DNA of 5,714 bases. It comes from Chthoniobacterales bacterium (GTDB lineage: Bacteria; Verrucomicrobiota; Verrucomicrobiia; Chthoniobacterales; UBA10450). Location of the stretch: contig JACCXL010000081.1 of assembly GCA_013697015.1 (NCBI GenBank), positions 1 through 5,714 on the forward strand, in the 5' to 3' direction. The position numbers and the translations under genes were made by a program. Shown here piece after piece: positions 1-5,349 of the stretch (within the stretch, counting starts at the first letter, position 1; each line of letters starts with the position of its first letter). The notes below the pieces were generated by a model. It made no database searches and was not told the origin of the DNA. It saw only the letters and a list, made by a program, of their open reading frames with translations.

Positions 1-75
1 GCCCAGGTTTTATCTGACACTTCGACGGGCCCCGGGATGAAAAGCTTATCGTGCTGCATCGCGGCACGAGTCTAA

Positions 76-291
76 ACGCGAACGCGGCTAGCTTCTATTG
101 AGAAGGCGAACTTCTGCGTTCTGTTCACAGCCAACGACGCCTTCATGCGCGATTACGACCTCATTAATCCGGAGGATTTCTGTGTTTCGAATATGCCGCG
201 TGAGAATAAAGCGCCGCTCGTGTTGACGCGGAAGTTTTCTGAAAGCCGATACGCGACGGTGCGAAAAAGCGGGCCGCAGGGTAAACGCTAG
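76..291 (+). pseudogene. 3' remnant of an isochorismatase-family cysteine hydrolase gene
   Basis: The frame ending at TAG 289-291 encodes NFCVLFTANDAFMRDYDLI (from base 109), followed by NPEDFCVSNMPREN. This matches the C-terminal block of isochorismatase-like hydrolases, where the Cys of a xxCVxxTAxDA motif is the nucleophile (Cys codon 115-117 here). The rest of the domain is missing. In this frame there is a TAA at 73-75, and no start codon precedes the motif. Another frame (bases 18-98) reads PRDEKLIVLHRG...AASFY before a TGA. This faintly resembles the 'K..HSAFY' segment that normally lies about 25 residues before the Cys, which would mean an internal deletion plus a frameshift. The C-terminal resemblance is seen directly. 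The deletion history is inference, and an assembly error near a contig edge is an alternative. A catalytically active product is unlikely. Confidence 0.6.
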
Positions 292-310
292 CTCTTTTTT
301 CCGCGGCCCG
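264..310 (-). terminator. Probable intrinsic terminator of the DUF3072 gene, with the stop codon in its loop
   Basis: Perfect 8-bp arms (CGGGCCGC at 270-277 and GCGGCCCG at 303-310) enclose a 25-base loop. On the minus strand the second arm is followed by C and then five T (268-264), as expected for a Rho-independent terminator. The upstream arm lies in the last codons of the DUF3072 gene, and its stop codon (290-288) falls inside the loop. The plus-strand reading has no comparable T-run after the stem, so termination is favoured on the minus strand. The long loop weakens the call. Confidence 0.5.
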
Positions 311-530
311 TCTTCGCTTGCAGCTCGTCGATCTTTTTCGAGGCTGCCGCTTTCGTCAGCTTTTCATCAAACTCTTCGCCAGCTTCGCGACAGAGGGTCT
401 GCAAATACGAGCGTTGCGGTCCGGTCATCGGTTCATTGCCGGTGGACCAATCATCCGGATCTTTCTCCGGGTTCTGCGTCGGCGCTGGATCAGTTTGGTC
501 TGCCATCACAGATTGATCGTCGTCGACCAC
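288..530 (-). CDS. DUF3072 family small protein
   Basis: This 80-residue soluble protein has an acidic, disordered N-terminus (residues 1-27) and then a conserved core, roughly residues 28-75: WSTGNEPMTGPQRSYLQTL, followed by CREAGEEFDEKLTKAAASKKIDELQ. The 'TG-EPMT--Q-SYL-TL--EAG' and 'LTKA-AS--IDELQ' blocks are the signature I associate with DUF3072, a short domain of unknown function found in many bacteria. The tail is Lys/Arg rich (TGRGKKS). The GTG at 530 is chosen as start because AAGG lies 8 bases upstream (539-542). An ATG eight codons downstream (506) has no such site. The gene is divergent from the TPR gene and convergent with the hydrolase remnant, sharing CTAG with its stop codon. 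No signal peptide or membrane segment is visible. The family's function is unknown. Confidence 0.85.
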   Translation of the reverse strand: MVDDDQSVMADQTDPAPTQNPEKDPDDWSTGNEPMTGPQRSYLQTLCREAGEEFDEKLTKAAASKKIDELQAKTGRGKKS

Positions 531-562
531 GTTTCCGGCCTTATCGCCGCTGTCTCTCGCGC

Positions 563-591
563 TTGCACAGGAAAGTTTCGCGTGGCATACA
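563..591 (+). promoter_or_regulatory. Weak candidate promoter for the TPR gene
   Basis: TTGCAC (563-568) and CATACA (586-591) are 17 bases apart. The -10 box is preceded by TGG (583-585), an extended -10 arrangement. Each hexamer matches consensus at only three of six positions, so this is suggestive only. Transcription would start near 598, leaving a leader of about 30 bases before the ATG at 630. Confidence 0.3.
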
Positions 592-629
592 GCAATCCGC
601 CGTCGGCAAGTTTACGACCGGACGCCCGC

Positions 630-1319
630 ATGCCTGCAACCACACCCACCACTTATGACCCCGCGCTTGACGCGCAAGTCTTCTGGGTCAGGCATCGGAT
701 GGAGGTGGCAGTCGGTCTCATTGTCCTGCTCCTCGCGTTAAGCAGTTACGGAGGGTTCCGATTTTATCGCGACCGCCGGAACGCGGCGGCGGCAGTCTCG
801 CTCTCCGGCGCAAAATCGGAACAGGAATTACGCAAGATCACAGACGAGTACGGAAACACACCGGCTGGTGCTGCCGCTCAGCTCCTGCTCGCCGAAAAGC
901 AGCAAGGCGAGAAGAAGTATGCCGATGCCAACGCAACGCTCCAGCGCTTCGTCGACCAGCATCCCAAGCATGAGCTCGTCACGACCGCGCGTATGGCGAT
1001 GGCAGCCAATCTGGAGTCGCTCGGGAAAGAGGACGAAGCTCTCGCAAACTATCAGCGCCTCGTGGCCAACTACCCGCTAAGTTACAACGCGCCTCTCGCG
1101 CTGCTTTCGCAGGTGCATCTGCTGAAAGCGAAAAACAAGATCGAAGATGCGCGTCACGTCTGTGAGACAATCATGACGCAGCACCGCGACAGCTTTCTGG
1201 CGCAGGAAGCCTCGCGTCAATTGCGAACTCTGCGCCCGCCAAATGGCGCCTCGTCCGCGGACAGGATGCCGGCCAGTATTGGGCCGCCGCCTGCTGGCAC
1301 TCCACCGTCACGGCCCTAA
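630..1319 (+). CDS. Membrane-anchored tetratricopeptide repeat protein
   Basis: The product has 229 residues. A short cytoplasmic N-terminus is followed by one transmembrane helix at about residues 25-46 (VAVGLIVLLLALSSYGGFRF) and a basic stop (YRDRR). The rest is an Ala-rich helical solenoid to about residue 200. Its pairs of TPR-like helices include AAAQLLLAEKQQGEKKYADA, ARMAMAANLESLGKEDEALA with NYQRLVANYPLS, and ALLSQVHLLKAKNKIEDARH. The final 25 or so residues are a Pro/Ser-rich tail. The layout resembles YfgM and BamD-like TPR proteins, which serve as scaffolds or chaperone partners at the cell envelope; the partner here is unknown. The frame is open further upstream, but that part is antisense to the DUF3072 gene and does not look like protein sequence. 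The start at 630 is therefore preferred, though it lacks a clear ribosome binding site. Confidence 0.82.
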   Translation: MPATTPTTYDPALDAQVFWVRHRMEVAVGLIVLLLALSSYGGFRFYRDRRNAAAAVSLSGAKSEQELRKITDEYGNTPAGAAAQLLLAEKQQGEKKYADANATLQRFVDQHPKHELVTTARMAMAANLESLGKEDEALANYQRLVANYPLSYNAPLALLSQVHLLKAKNKIEDARHVCETIMTQHRDSFLAQEASRQLRTLRPPNGASSADRMPASIGPPPAGTPPSRP

Positions 1320-1320
1320 T

Positions 1321-1345
1321 CGACTGCCAGGGACTGGGCGAGTCG
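1321..1345 (+). terminator. Hairpin directly after the TPR gene stop codon
   Basis: CGACTGCCAG (1321-1330) pairs with CTGG-C-AGTCG (1334-1345) around a GGA loop. This gives ten base pairs with two single-G bulges (1338 and 1340). The hairpin starts two bases after the TAA of the TPR gene, in the 72-base gap before the convergent rpsI stop. No T-run follows on either strand, so it may be a T-less terminator or a 3'-end stabilising structure and not a classical intrinsic terminator. Confidence 0.4.
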
Positions 1346-1391
1346 TTGAGAAAACTGATCCCGCGGGCGTCGGTTAGCGAAGATGAAGCTA

Positions 1392-1787
1392 TTAGCGCTT
1401 CGAGAATTGGAAGCGTTTCCGCGCGCCGGGTTGTCCCGATTTCTTGCGTTCCTTCATGCGCGGGTCGCGTCGCAGCAACCCCTCTGCCTTCAAAGTGCCG
1501 CGCAAATTTGCGTCGACTTGCAGGAGCGCGCGCGCAATCGCAAGACGAGCTGCGCCAGCCTGTCCGGTCGCGCCACCGCCCGTGGTGTTAATCGAAACGT
1601 CGTAGGAATTCGTTAGCTTTACGACCTGGAGCGGCTGCAACACGGTGTTCTGCAGCGGCACCGTCGGGAAGTATTCCTCGAAGCTCTTGCCGTTCGCGTC
1701 GATCTTGCCGTTGCCAGCAGTCAGGCGAATGCGGGCGACGGAAGTCTTCCGGCGACCTGTGGCGATAAATTCCTCAGTGTTGGCCAT
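1392..1787 (-). CDS. rpsI: 30S ribosomal protein S9 (uS9)
   Basis: The product has 131 residues, a typical full length. S9 sits on the head of the small ribosomal subunit, and its C-terminal tail reaches toward the P-site tRNA. Diagnostic blocks are visible: ATGRRKTSVARIRL near residue 9, a GGGATGQAGAARLAIARAL segment near residue 70, and RRDPRMKERKK near the end. The universal C-terminal QFSKR is intact. The gene starts 10 bases after the rplM stop codon in the conserved L13-S9 order, so the two are almost certainly cotranscribed. No Shine-Dalgarno sequence precedes the ATG, so translation may depend on ribosomes finishing rplM. The gene converges on the TPR gene. Confidence 0.98.
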   Translation of the reverse strand: MANTEEFIATGRRKTSVARIRLTAGNGKIDANGKSFEEYFPTVPLQNTVLQPLQVVKLTNSYDVSINTTGGGATGQAGAARLAIARALLQVDANLRGTLKAEGLLRRDPRMKERKKSGQPGARKRFQFSKR

Positions 1788-1797
1788 GTGAAATTGT

Positions 1798-2229
1798 TCA
1801 AGGAAGCGAAACGGTCGCCGGCTGTTGCGAGGTGTGCGGATGCAACCCGCCTTTATAAACTTTCAGCTTCCGATAAACCGAACGCCCAAGCTTGTTGTGC
1901 GGGATCATGCCGCGGACCGCGCGTTCCACCAGCAACTCCGGGTGACGAGCCCGTCGCGCGCGTGCCGTCTCGGACTTATGACCGCCGACAAATCCTGAAA
2001 AGCTCATATAGGTCTTTTGCTCTTCTTTCTTGCCGGTGAGTCGCACCTTCTCGGCGTTGATCACGACCACGAAGTCGCCGGTGTCAACGTGCGGCGTGTA
2101 AATTACCTTCTCTTTCCCGCGGAGGAGATTCGCGGCTTTAACTGCCACGCGGCCGAGGATCTGATCTTTCGCGTCAATGATCCACCACTTGCGCGGGACC
2201 TCGTTGGCTTTGGCGGAAAAAGTCTTCAT
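1798..2229 (-). CDS. rplM: 50S ribosomal protein L13 (uL13)
   Basis: The product has 143 residues, the usual length for bacterial L13, an early-assembling protein of the large subunit that binds 23S rRNA. Family blocks in order are MKTFSAKANEVPRKWWIIDA, the DQILGRVAVKAANLLRGK segment, TPHVDTGDFVVVINAEKV, and GMIPHNKLGRSVYRKLKVY followed by GGLHPH. The ATG at 2229 gives the standard 'MKTFSAK' N-terminus. An in-frame GTG at 2268 would add 13 unrelated residues and lies upstream of the predicted transcription start, so it is rejected. The gene is first in the rplM-rpsI pair. The last residues (TSQQPATVSLP) are less typical, but this region varies in the family. Confidence 0.98.
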   Translation of the reverse strand: MKTFSAKANEVPRKWWIIDAKDQILGRVAVKAANLLRGKEKVIYTPHVDTGDFVVVINAEKVRLTGKKEEQKTYMSFSGFVGGHKSETARARRARHPELLVERAVRGMIPHNKLGRSVYRKLKVYKGGLHPHTSQQPATVSLP

Positions 2230-2230
2230 G

Positions 2231-2246
2231 GGCCCGTGAAAGGGCA
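2231..2246 (-). promoter_or_regulatory. Small leader hairpin next to the rplM start codon
   Basis: On the minus strand the expected leader contains GCCC, then TTTCAC, then GGGC, ending two to three bases before the ATG at 2229. A four-base-pair GC stem could therefore cover the ribosome landing zone. There is no recognisable Shine-Dalgarno sequence in this leader. The stem is short and may be coincidental. It is noted because L13 operons are often autoregulated at their leader in other bacteria. Confidence 0.25.
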
Positions 2247-2249
2247 CGG

Positions 2250-2278
2250 AAATTACGGGGGAGTTCACGGGGTGTCAA
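2250..2278 (-). promoter_or_regulatory. Sigma70-type promoter of the rplM-rpsI operon
   Basis: Read on the minus strand, a perfect -35 box TTGACA (2278-2273) and a -10 box TAATTT (2255-2250) are separated by exactly 17 bases. Transcription would begin near 2243, leaving a leader of about 14 bases. This placement fits an ATG at 2229 and excludes the in-frame GTG at 2268. Confidence 0.75.
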
Positions 2279-2443
2279 CTGGGTTGTTGGAAGGCCGCGA
2301 ATGAACGCGCGCACATAGGTGTTGGAACAGTCATAAACCCCAGAACGCGGCGATTGGTCCGCAAACTTCGAGCGTGCGCGATATCTGATTTCGCGGGACA
2401 GTTTCTTTCCTACAGCGCCCGAGGAAAACTTCCCGCGCAATTT
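2279..2443. other. Intergenic stretch without a recognisable gene
   Basis: These 165 bases lie between the stop codon of the secreted protein gene and the rplM promoter. One minus-strand reading frame is open through it, but it continues out of frame into rplM and shows no family resemblance. No tRNA, repeat or convincing terminator was seen. Confidence 0.5.
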
Positions 2444-3226
2444 CTAGTCGTCGCCCGTGGGCGTCGTCGGGTCACGCTCTGCCCGCACTTTTTCTAAAAT
2501 CGGCTGGACCGAGGGATCCGCTTTTATCAGTGCCGGCCGTATGACTTTGCGGAAATCTCGGCGCGCTTGGTGCAATCGATCGCGGACCGTGCGCACTTCC
2601 GGATCGACGATCGCCTTGGCCAGCGCCGCTTTCAGCTTGACCCGCTCATCCTCCGATAAGCTATCCAATCGCTGACTGGCTTCCCTCCGGACATTCGTGC
2701 CACTACGGTTGTGCGGACCTTCCGCAACCGGACTCGACGCGAACGGAACTGCGGGTGTGCTGGCGCTAGAGCTGGGGCTTGGGGTTCCCCGTGGGGCCTC
2801 ACCTAAATTTGGGCTTTGCGCCGGTCTCAGATCCGGTCTGGATCGGCCGGAATCGTCCTCCCTCCTCTCCCTTGCGCCGTCGGCGTGTTTATGGGTGTTT
2901 CCGTGGTTCGCTTCTCCCGGTCGATCAGGGGGCGTTTTCTGTTTGCGAGGGCTCTTCTTGGGACGGGGCGTTGGCGACACGTTTGTGTCTCGCCGCTGGA
3001 AGTCCCCAGGTCCACGGTCCGTAGGGGGCTGAGCTAAGGGGACCCCGGGTTTGAACTGCGAGCCCGAGTCAGGCCGATCATGACCATGCGCCAGACCGCC
3101 GGCCGCAAGACCTGGGATCGCCGCACCGCCCCGGTGTCCCTTTCCTGATGCCGCGGGGAGATACGACGCGGACGCGACCCAACAGGCGGCCGATATCGCG
3201 AGTGTGATTGCCATACCTGATTTCAT
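2444..3226 (-). CDS. Secreted Pro/Arg-rich protein with a C-terminal helical domain, function unknown
   Basis: The product has 260 residues. Residues 1-28 form a Sec-type signal peptide (MKSGMAITLAISAACWVASA, then SYLPAAS), with likely cleavage after an Ala near residue 20-26. Residues 30-180 are low complexity, rich in Pro, Gly, Ser, Arg and Asp, and almost certainly disordered, with clusters such as PTPRPKKSPRKQKTPPDRPG. Residues 182-250 form a charged helical segment (RLDSLSEDERVKLKAALAKA, then DPEVRTVRDRLHQARRDFRK). It loosely recalls periplasmic Spy/CpxP-like helical proteins, but I cannot assign it to that family. The start at 3226 is supported by a good ribosome binding site (GAGGA, 6 bases upstream). 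Earlier in-frame Met codons at 3253 and 3382 lack one and would bury the signal peptide. Export is well supported; any function is unknown. Confidence 0.8.
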   Translation of the reverse strand: MKSGMAITLAISAACWVASASYLPAASGKGHRGGAAIPGLAAGGLAHGHDRPDSGSQFKPGVPLAQPPTDRGPGDFQRRDTNVSPTPRPKKSPRKQKTPPDRPGEANHGNTHKHADGARERREDDSGRSRPDLRPAQSPNLGEAPRGTPSPSSSASTPAVPFASSPVAEGPHNRSGTNVRREASQRLDSLSEDERVKLKAALAKAIVDPEVRTVRDRLHQARRDFRKVIRPALIKADPSVQPILEKVRAERDPTTPTGDD

Positions 3227-3281
3227 CTGTATTCCTCGAACTCTCTCGCTCATTCCCTTGTGATTGAGTACTGCAACGAAC

Positions 3282-3313
3282 TCGAAGCGAAAATCGAAAA
3301 CTCTTCGCTTCGA
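3282..3313. promoter_or_regulatory. Perfect 10-bp inverted repeat between the divergent secreted protein gene and proS
   Basis: TCGAAGCGAA (3282-3291) and TTCGCTTCGA (3304-3313) are exact reverse complements separated by 12 bases. Their centres lie 22 bases apart, about two DNA turns, as expected for a dimeric repressor or activator site. The repeat lies 56 bases upstream of the secreted protein start and about 100 bases upstream of the proS ATG. It could also form an RNA hairpin in a proS leader. No T-run follows, so it is not an intrinsic terminator. Confidence 0.5.
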
Positions 3314-3415
3314 AGGTCCTACGATACAACCGCCCAAGGGCAAGAAAGTTGCACTTTCGGGCCACAAATGCCCGCTCGCCATTTCAACCTCACAAGCTTA
3401 GTTGTTGCGCCCTTT

Positions 3416-4960
3416 ATGCTCGATCCCACGCCGCAGGCGACAAAGACAGCCATCGCCCCTCGGCGCAAGGAAGATTTTCCGGAATGGTATCAACAAGTCA
3501 TCCGTGCGGCCGAGCTGGCCGAGCCTTCCGATGTCCGCGGCTGCATGGTGATCCGTCCGTGGGGCTACGGAATTTGGGAGAACATGCAACGCCAGCTGGA
3601 CCGCATGTTCAAAGCGACCGGGCACCGCAATGCGTACTTCCCACTCTTCATTCCGCTGAGCTATTTTGAGAAGGAGGCGGCGCACGTGGAAGGATTCGCG
3701 AAGGAATGCGCCGTCGTCACGCATTCCCGTCTGGAGGTAAACGCCGAGGGCAGAATGGTCCCGGCCAGTCCGTTGACGGAGCCACTGGTCGTTAGGCCGA
3801 CGAGCGAAACAATCATCGGCGCGAGCTATGCGAAATGGGTCCAATCCTACCGCGACCTGCCGATTCTGATCAATCAGTGGGCGAATGTTGTGCGCTGGGA
3901 AATGCGGCCGCGCGTTTTTTTACGCACAACCGAATTCCTCTGGCAGGAAGGTCACACTGTGCACGAGACCGAAGCAGAGGCGCGCGCCGAGACGAAACAG
4001 ATGCTCGACGTTTATGAGACTTTCGTGCGGGACCATCTTGCGATTCCCGTTTTCAGCGGCGAAAAATCCGAGAGTGAACGCTTCCCCGGCGCGGTGCAGA
4101 CGCTTTGCATCGAGGCAATGGTGCAGGATCGGAAAGCAATCCAGGCCGGCACGTCGCATTTTCTCGGGCAGAATTTTGCGCGCGCGAGCGGCATTCAATT
4201 TCAATCGCGCGATGGACAACAGGAATTGGCTTGGACGACAAGTTGGGGGATGAGCACGCGGCTGATCGGGACCCTGATCATGGCGCACGCCGATGACGAT
4301 GGGATGATACTGCCGCCGCGCGTCGCGCCCACGCAGATCGTAATCGTTCCGATTACGCCGAAAGAAGAGACGCGGCCTGCCGTTTTCGCGGCGGCAGACG
4401 AACTGGCGGCGGGGCTCCGCACCCTGTCGTATCAGGGCGCGCCGCTTGAAGTCGAAGTAGATCGTCGTGATCTCGGCGGCGGCGTGAAGAATTGGGAGTG
4501 GATCAAGAAAGGCGTGCCGTTGCGTGTGGAACTCGGCCCGCGCGACCTCGAGTCTGGCAATGTGGCGGTCAGCCGGCGCGATCAGCCGGTGAAAACGAAG
4601 CAATTTTTACCGCGCCCGGAATTGATCGAGCGCGCGGTCGAGTTATTGGATTCCATTCAGCAAAACCTGTTCGATCGGGCTCTTCAGTTCCGCGAAGCGA
4701 ATACGCGCGTCATCGATTCACGCGAAGAATTCTACAATTTTTTTACGCCACAGGACGCTGGCAAGCCGGAGATCCACGGCGGGTTTGCGCTGGCACACTG
4801 GAATGGTTCACGCGCTGTCGAAGAACAGATCAAGAACGACTTGAAGGTCACGATCCGCTGTATTCCCTTCGACGATCCCGGCAATCCAGTCGCGTCCGGC
4901 GCGTGCATCTTTACCGGAGAACCGAGTCCGCGCCGCGTCGTGTGGGCGAAGTCTTACTGA
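3416..4960 (+). CDS. proS: Prolyl-tRNA synthetase, archaeal/eukaryotic (type 3) form
   Basis: The product has 514 residues. It activates proline with ATP and charges tRNA-Pro in the cytoplasm (class II synthetase). Visible elements: the motif 1 region RGCMVIRPWGYGIWENMQRQ (residues 41-60), the proline-binding loop VVRPTSETIIG (125-135), motif 2 in NVVRWEMRPRVFLRTTEFLW (157-176) followed by QEGHT, and motif 3 in WTTSWGMSTRLIGTLIMAHA (273-292). The anticodon-binding domain starts around APTQIVIVPI, and the C-terminal domain ends in VVWAKSY. Only about 95 residues separate motifs 2 and 3, so the large editing insertion of the E. coli-type enzyme is absent. The C-terminal domain has only two Cys (482 and 497), with Asn at 463 (HWNG), so the four-Cys zinc site is not formed. 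The ATG at 3368 would add 16 unrelated residues. Neither start has a clear ribosome binding site. Confidence 0.97.
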   Translation: MLDPTPQATKTAIAPRRKEDFPEWYQQVIRAAELAEPSDVRGCMVIRPWGYGIWENMQRQLDRMFKATGHRNAYFPLFIPLSYFEKEAAHVEGFAKECAVVTHSRLEVNAEGRMVPASPLTEPLVVRPTSETIIGASYAKWVQSYRDLPILINQWANVVRWEMRPRVFLRTTEFLWQEGHTVHETEAEARAETKQMLDVYETFVRDHLAIPVFSGEKSESERFPGAVQTLCIEAMVQDRKAIQAGTSHFLGQNFARASGIQFQSRDGQQELAWTTSWGMSTRLIGTLIMAHADDDGMILPPRVAPTQIVIVPITPKEETRPAVFAAADELAAGLRTLSYQGAPLEVEVDRRDLGGGVKNWEWIKKGVPLRVELGPRDLESGNVAVSRRDQPVKTKQFLPRPELIERAVELLDSIQQNLFDRALQFREANTRVIDSREEFYNFFTPQDAGKPEIHGGFALAHWNGSRAVEEQIKNDLKVTIRCIPFDDPGNPVASGACIFTGEPSPRRVVWAKSY

Positions 4961-5064
4961 CCGCTGGAGCCCAGGATCGGCGAGTTACGGCGGGTTGGTG
5001 CGCGAACGCGATGTAGCGGATGCTCAATCCGAGATCGGCATTCCCTCGAAGTGTGGAACCTTGT

Positions 5065-5092
5065 TTGACGCACGCGACTCCACCCGTTTATT
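5065..5092 (+). promoter_or_regulatory. Candidate promoter giving a nearly leaderless glutaredoxin transcript
   Basis: TTGACG (5065-5070, five of six consensus bases) is followed after 16 bases by TTTATT (5087-5092, four of six). The ATG at 5098 lies six bases downstream of the -10 box, which is where transcription would start. This agrees with the lack of any Shine-Dalgarno sequence before this ATG. Confidence 0.4.
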
Positions 5093-5097
5093 CACCC

Positions 5098-5349
5098 ATG
5101 GCCACTGACCTGAAACTTTACAGCCGCGAATGGTGCTCGTGGTGTATGGATGCAAAAGAATATCTGGAGGAACGCGGCTACCAATTCCACGTGGTCGATG
5201 TGGGCCAGAATCGCGACGCGTACAAGGAAATGACCGAACTCTCGGATCAAACTTATGTGCCGGTGCTCGCGGCCGGTGATGAAGTGCTGGCGAATTTCGA
5301 TACCGATCAGCTGGAGAAGTTTCTCAGCGAGCACCGCATCACTCCTTAA
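5098..5349 (+). CDS. Small glutaredoxin-like thiol-disulfide oxidoreductase
   Basis: The product is an 83-residue single thioredoxin-fold domain, the size of classical glutaredoxins and NrdH. The first strand, LKLYSREWC, leads into a CSWC active site (Cys13 and Cys16) at the start of helix 1 (MDAKEYLEERG). The second strand is YQFHVVDVG. The cis-Pro loop reads TYVPVL (Pro55), and a C-terminal helix is DTDQLEKFLSEH. The usual CPYC is replaced by CSWC, and the cis-Pro loop differs from the common TVP. The C-terminal GG before the last helix, common for glutathione binding, is also absent (LANFDTD), so the reductant is uncertain. An upstream in-frame ATG at 5020 would add 26 residues unrelated to the fold. 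The stop codon overlaps the next gene's start, indicating cotranslation. It is cytoplasmic. Confidence 0.92.
   Translation: MATDLKLYSREWCSWCMDAKEYLEERGYQFHVVDVGQNRDAYKEMTELSDQTYVPVLAAGDEVLANFDTDQLEKFLSEHRITP

Noticed and set aside
318..629. Long upstream extension of the TPR reading frame
   Set aside because: It is antisense to the well-supported DUF3072 gene, and its translation is Arg-rich with no family resemblance. The membrane anchor and TPR region are complete from the ATG at 630.
1360..1370. CCCGCGGG palindrome downstream of rpsI as a terminator
   Set aside because: A gapless palindrome cannot form a stable hairpin. The short T-run on the minus strand is offset from it.
2415..2438. 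Interrupted inverted repeat after the secreted protein gene stop (GCGC and GGAA against TTCC and GCGC)
   Set aside because: The stem has an asymmetric internal loop and no T-run follows, so it is too weak to call a terminator.
2174..2440. 88-residue minus-strand frame upstream of rplM
   Set aside because: It overlaps the rplM start out of frame and contains the strong promoter. Its translation shows no recognisable domain.
3160..3226. Lipoprotein signal (Cys15) in the secreted protein
   Set aside because: The residues before the Cys (ISAAC) do not fit the lipobox well, and the hydrophobic segment continues past it. An ordinary signal peptide is more likely.
3920..4603. 227-residue minus-strand frame inside proS
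   Set aside because: It is a shadow of a highly conserved synthetase gene. Its translation is rich in Arg, His and Pro, as expected for an antisense frame.
4492..5016. 174-residue plus-strand frame overlapping the proS 3' end
   Set aside because: It lies mostly inside proS in another frame, with Arg-rich translation and no motif.
5017..5031. Small hairpin CGGAT-GCTCA-ATCCG between proS and the glutaredoxin gene
   Set aside because: It has only five base pairs with no T-run, so it could easily be chance.
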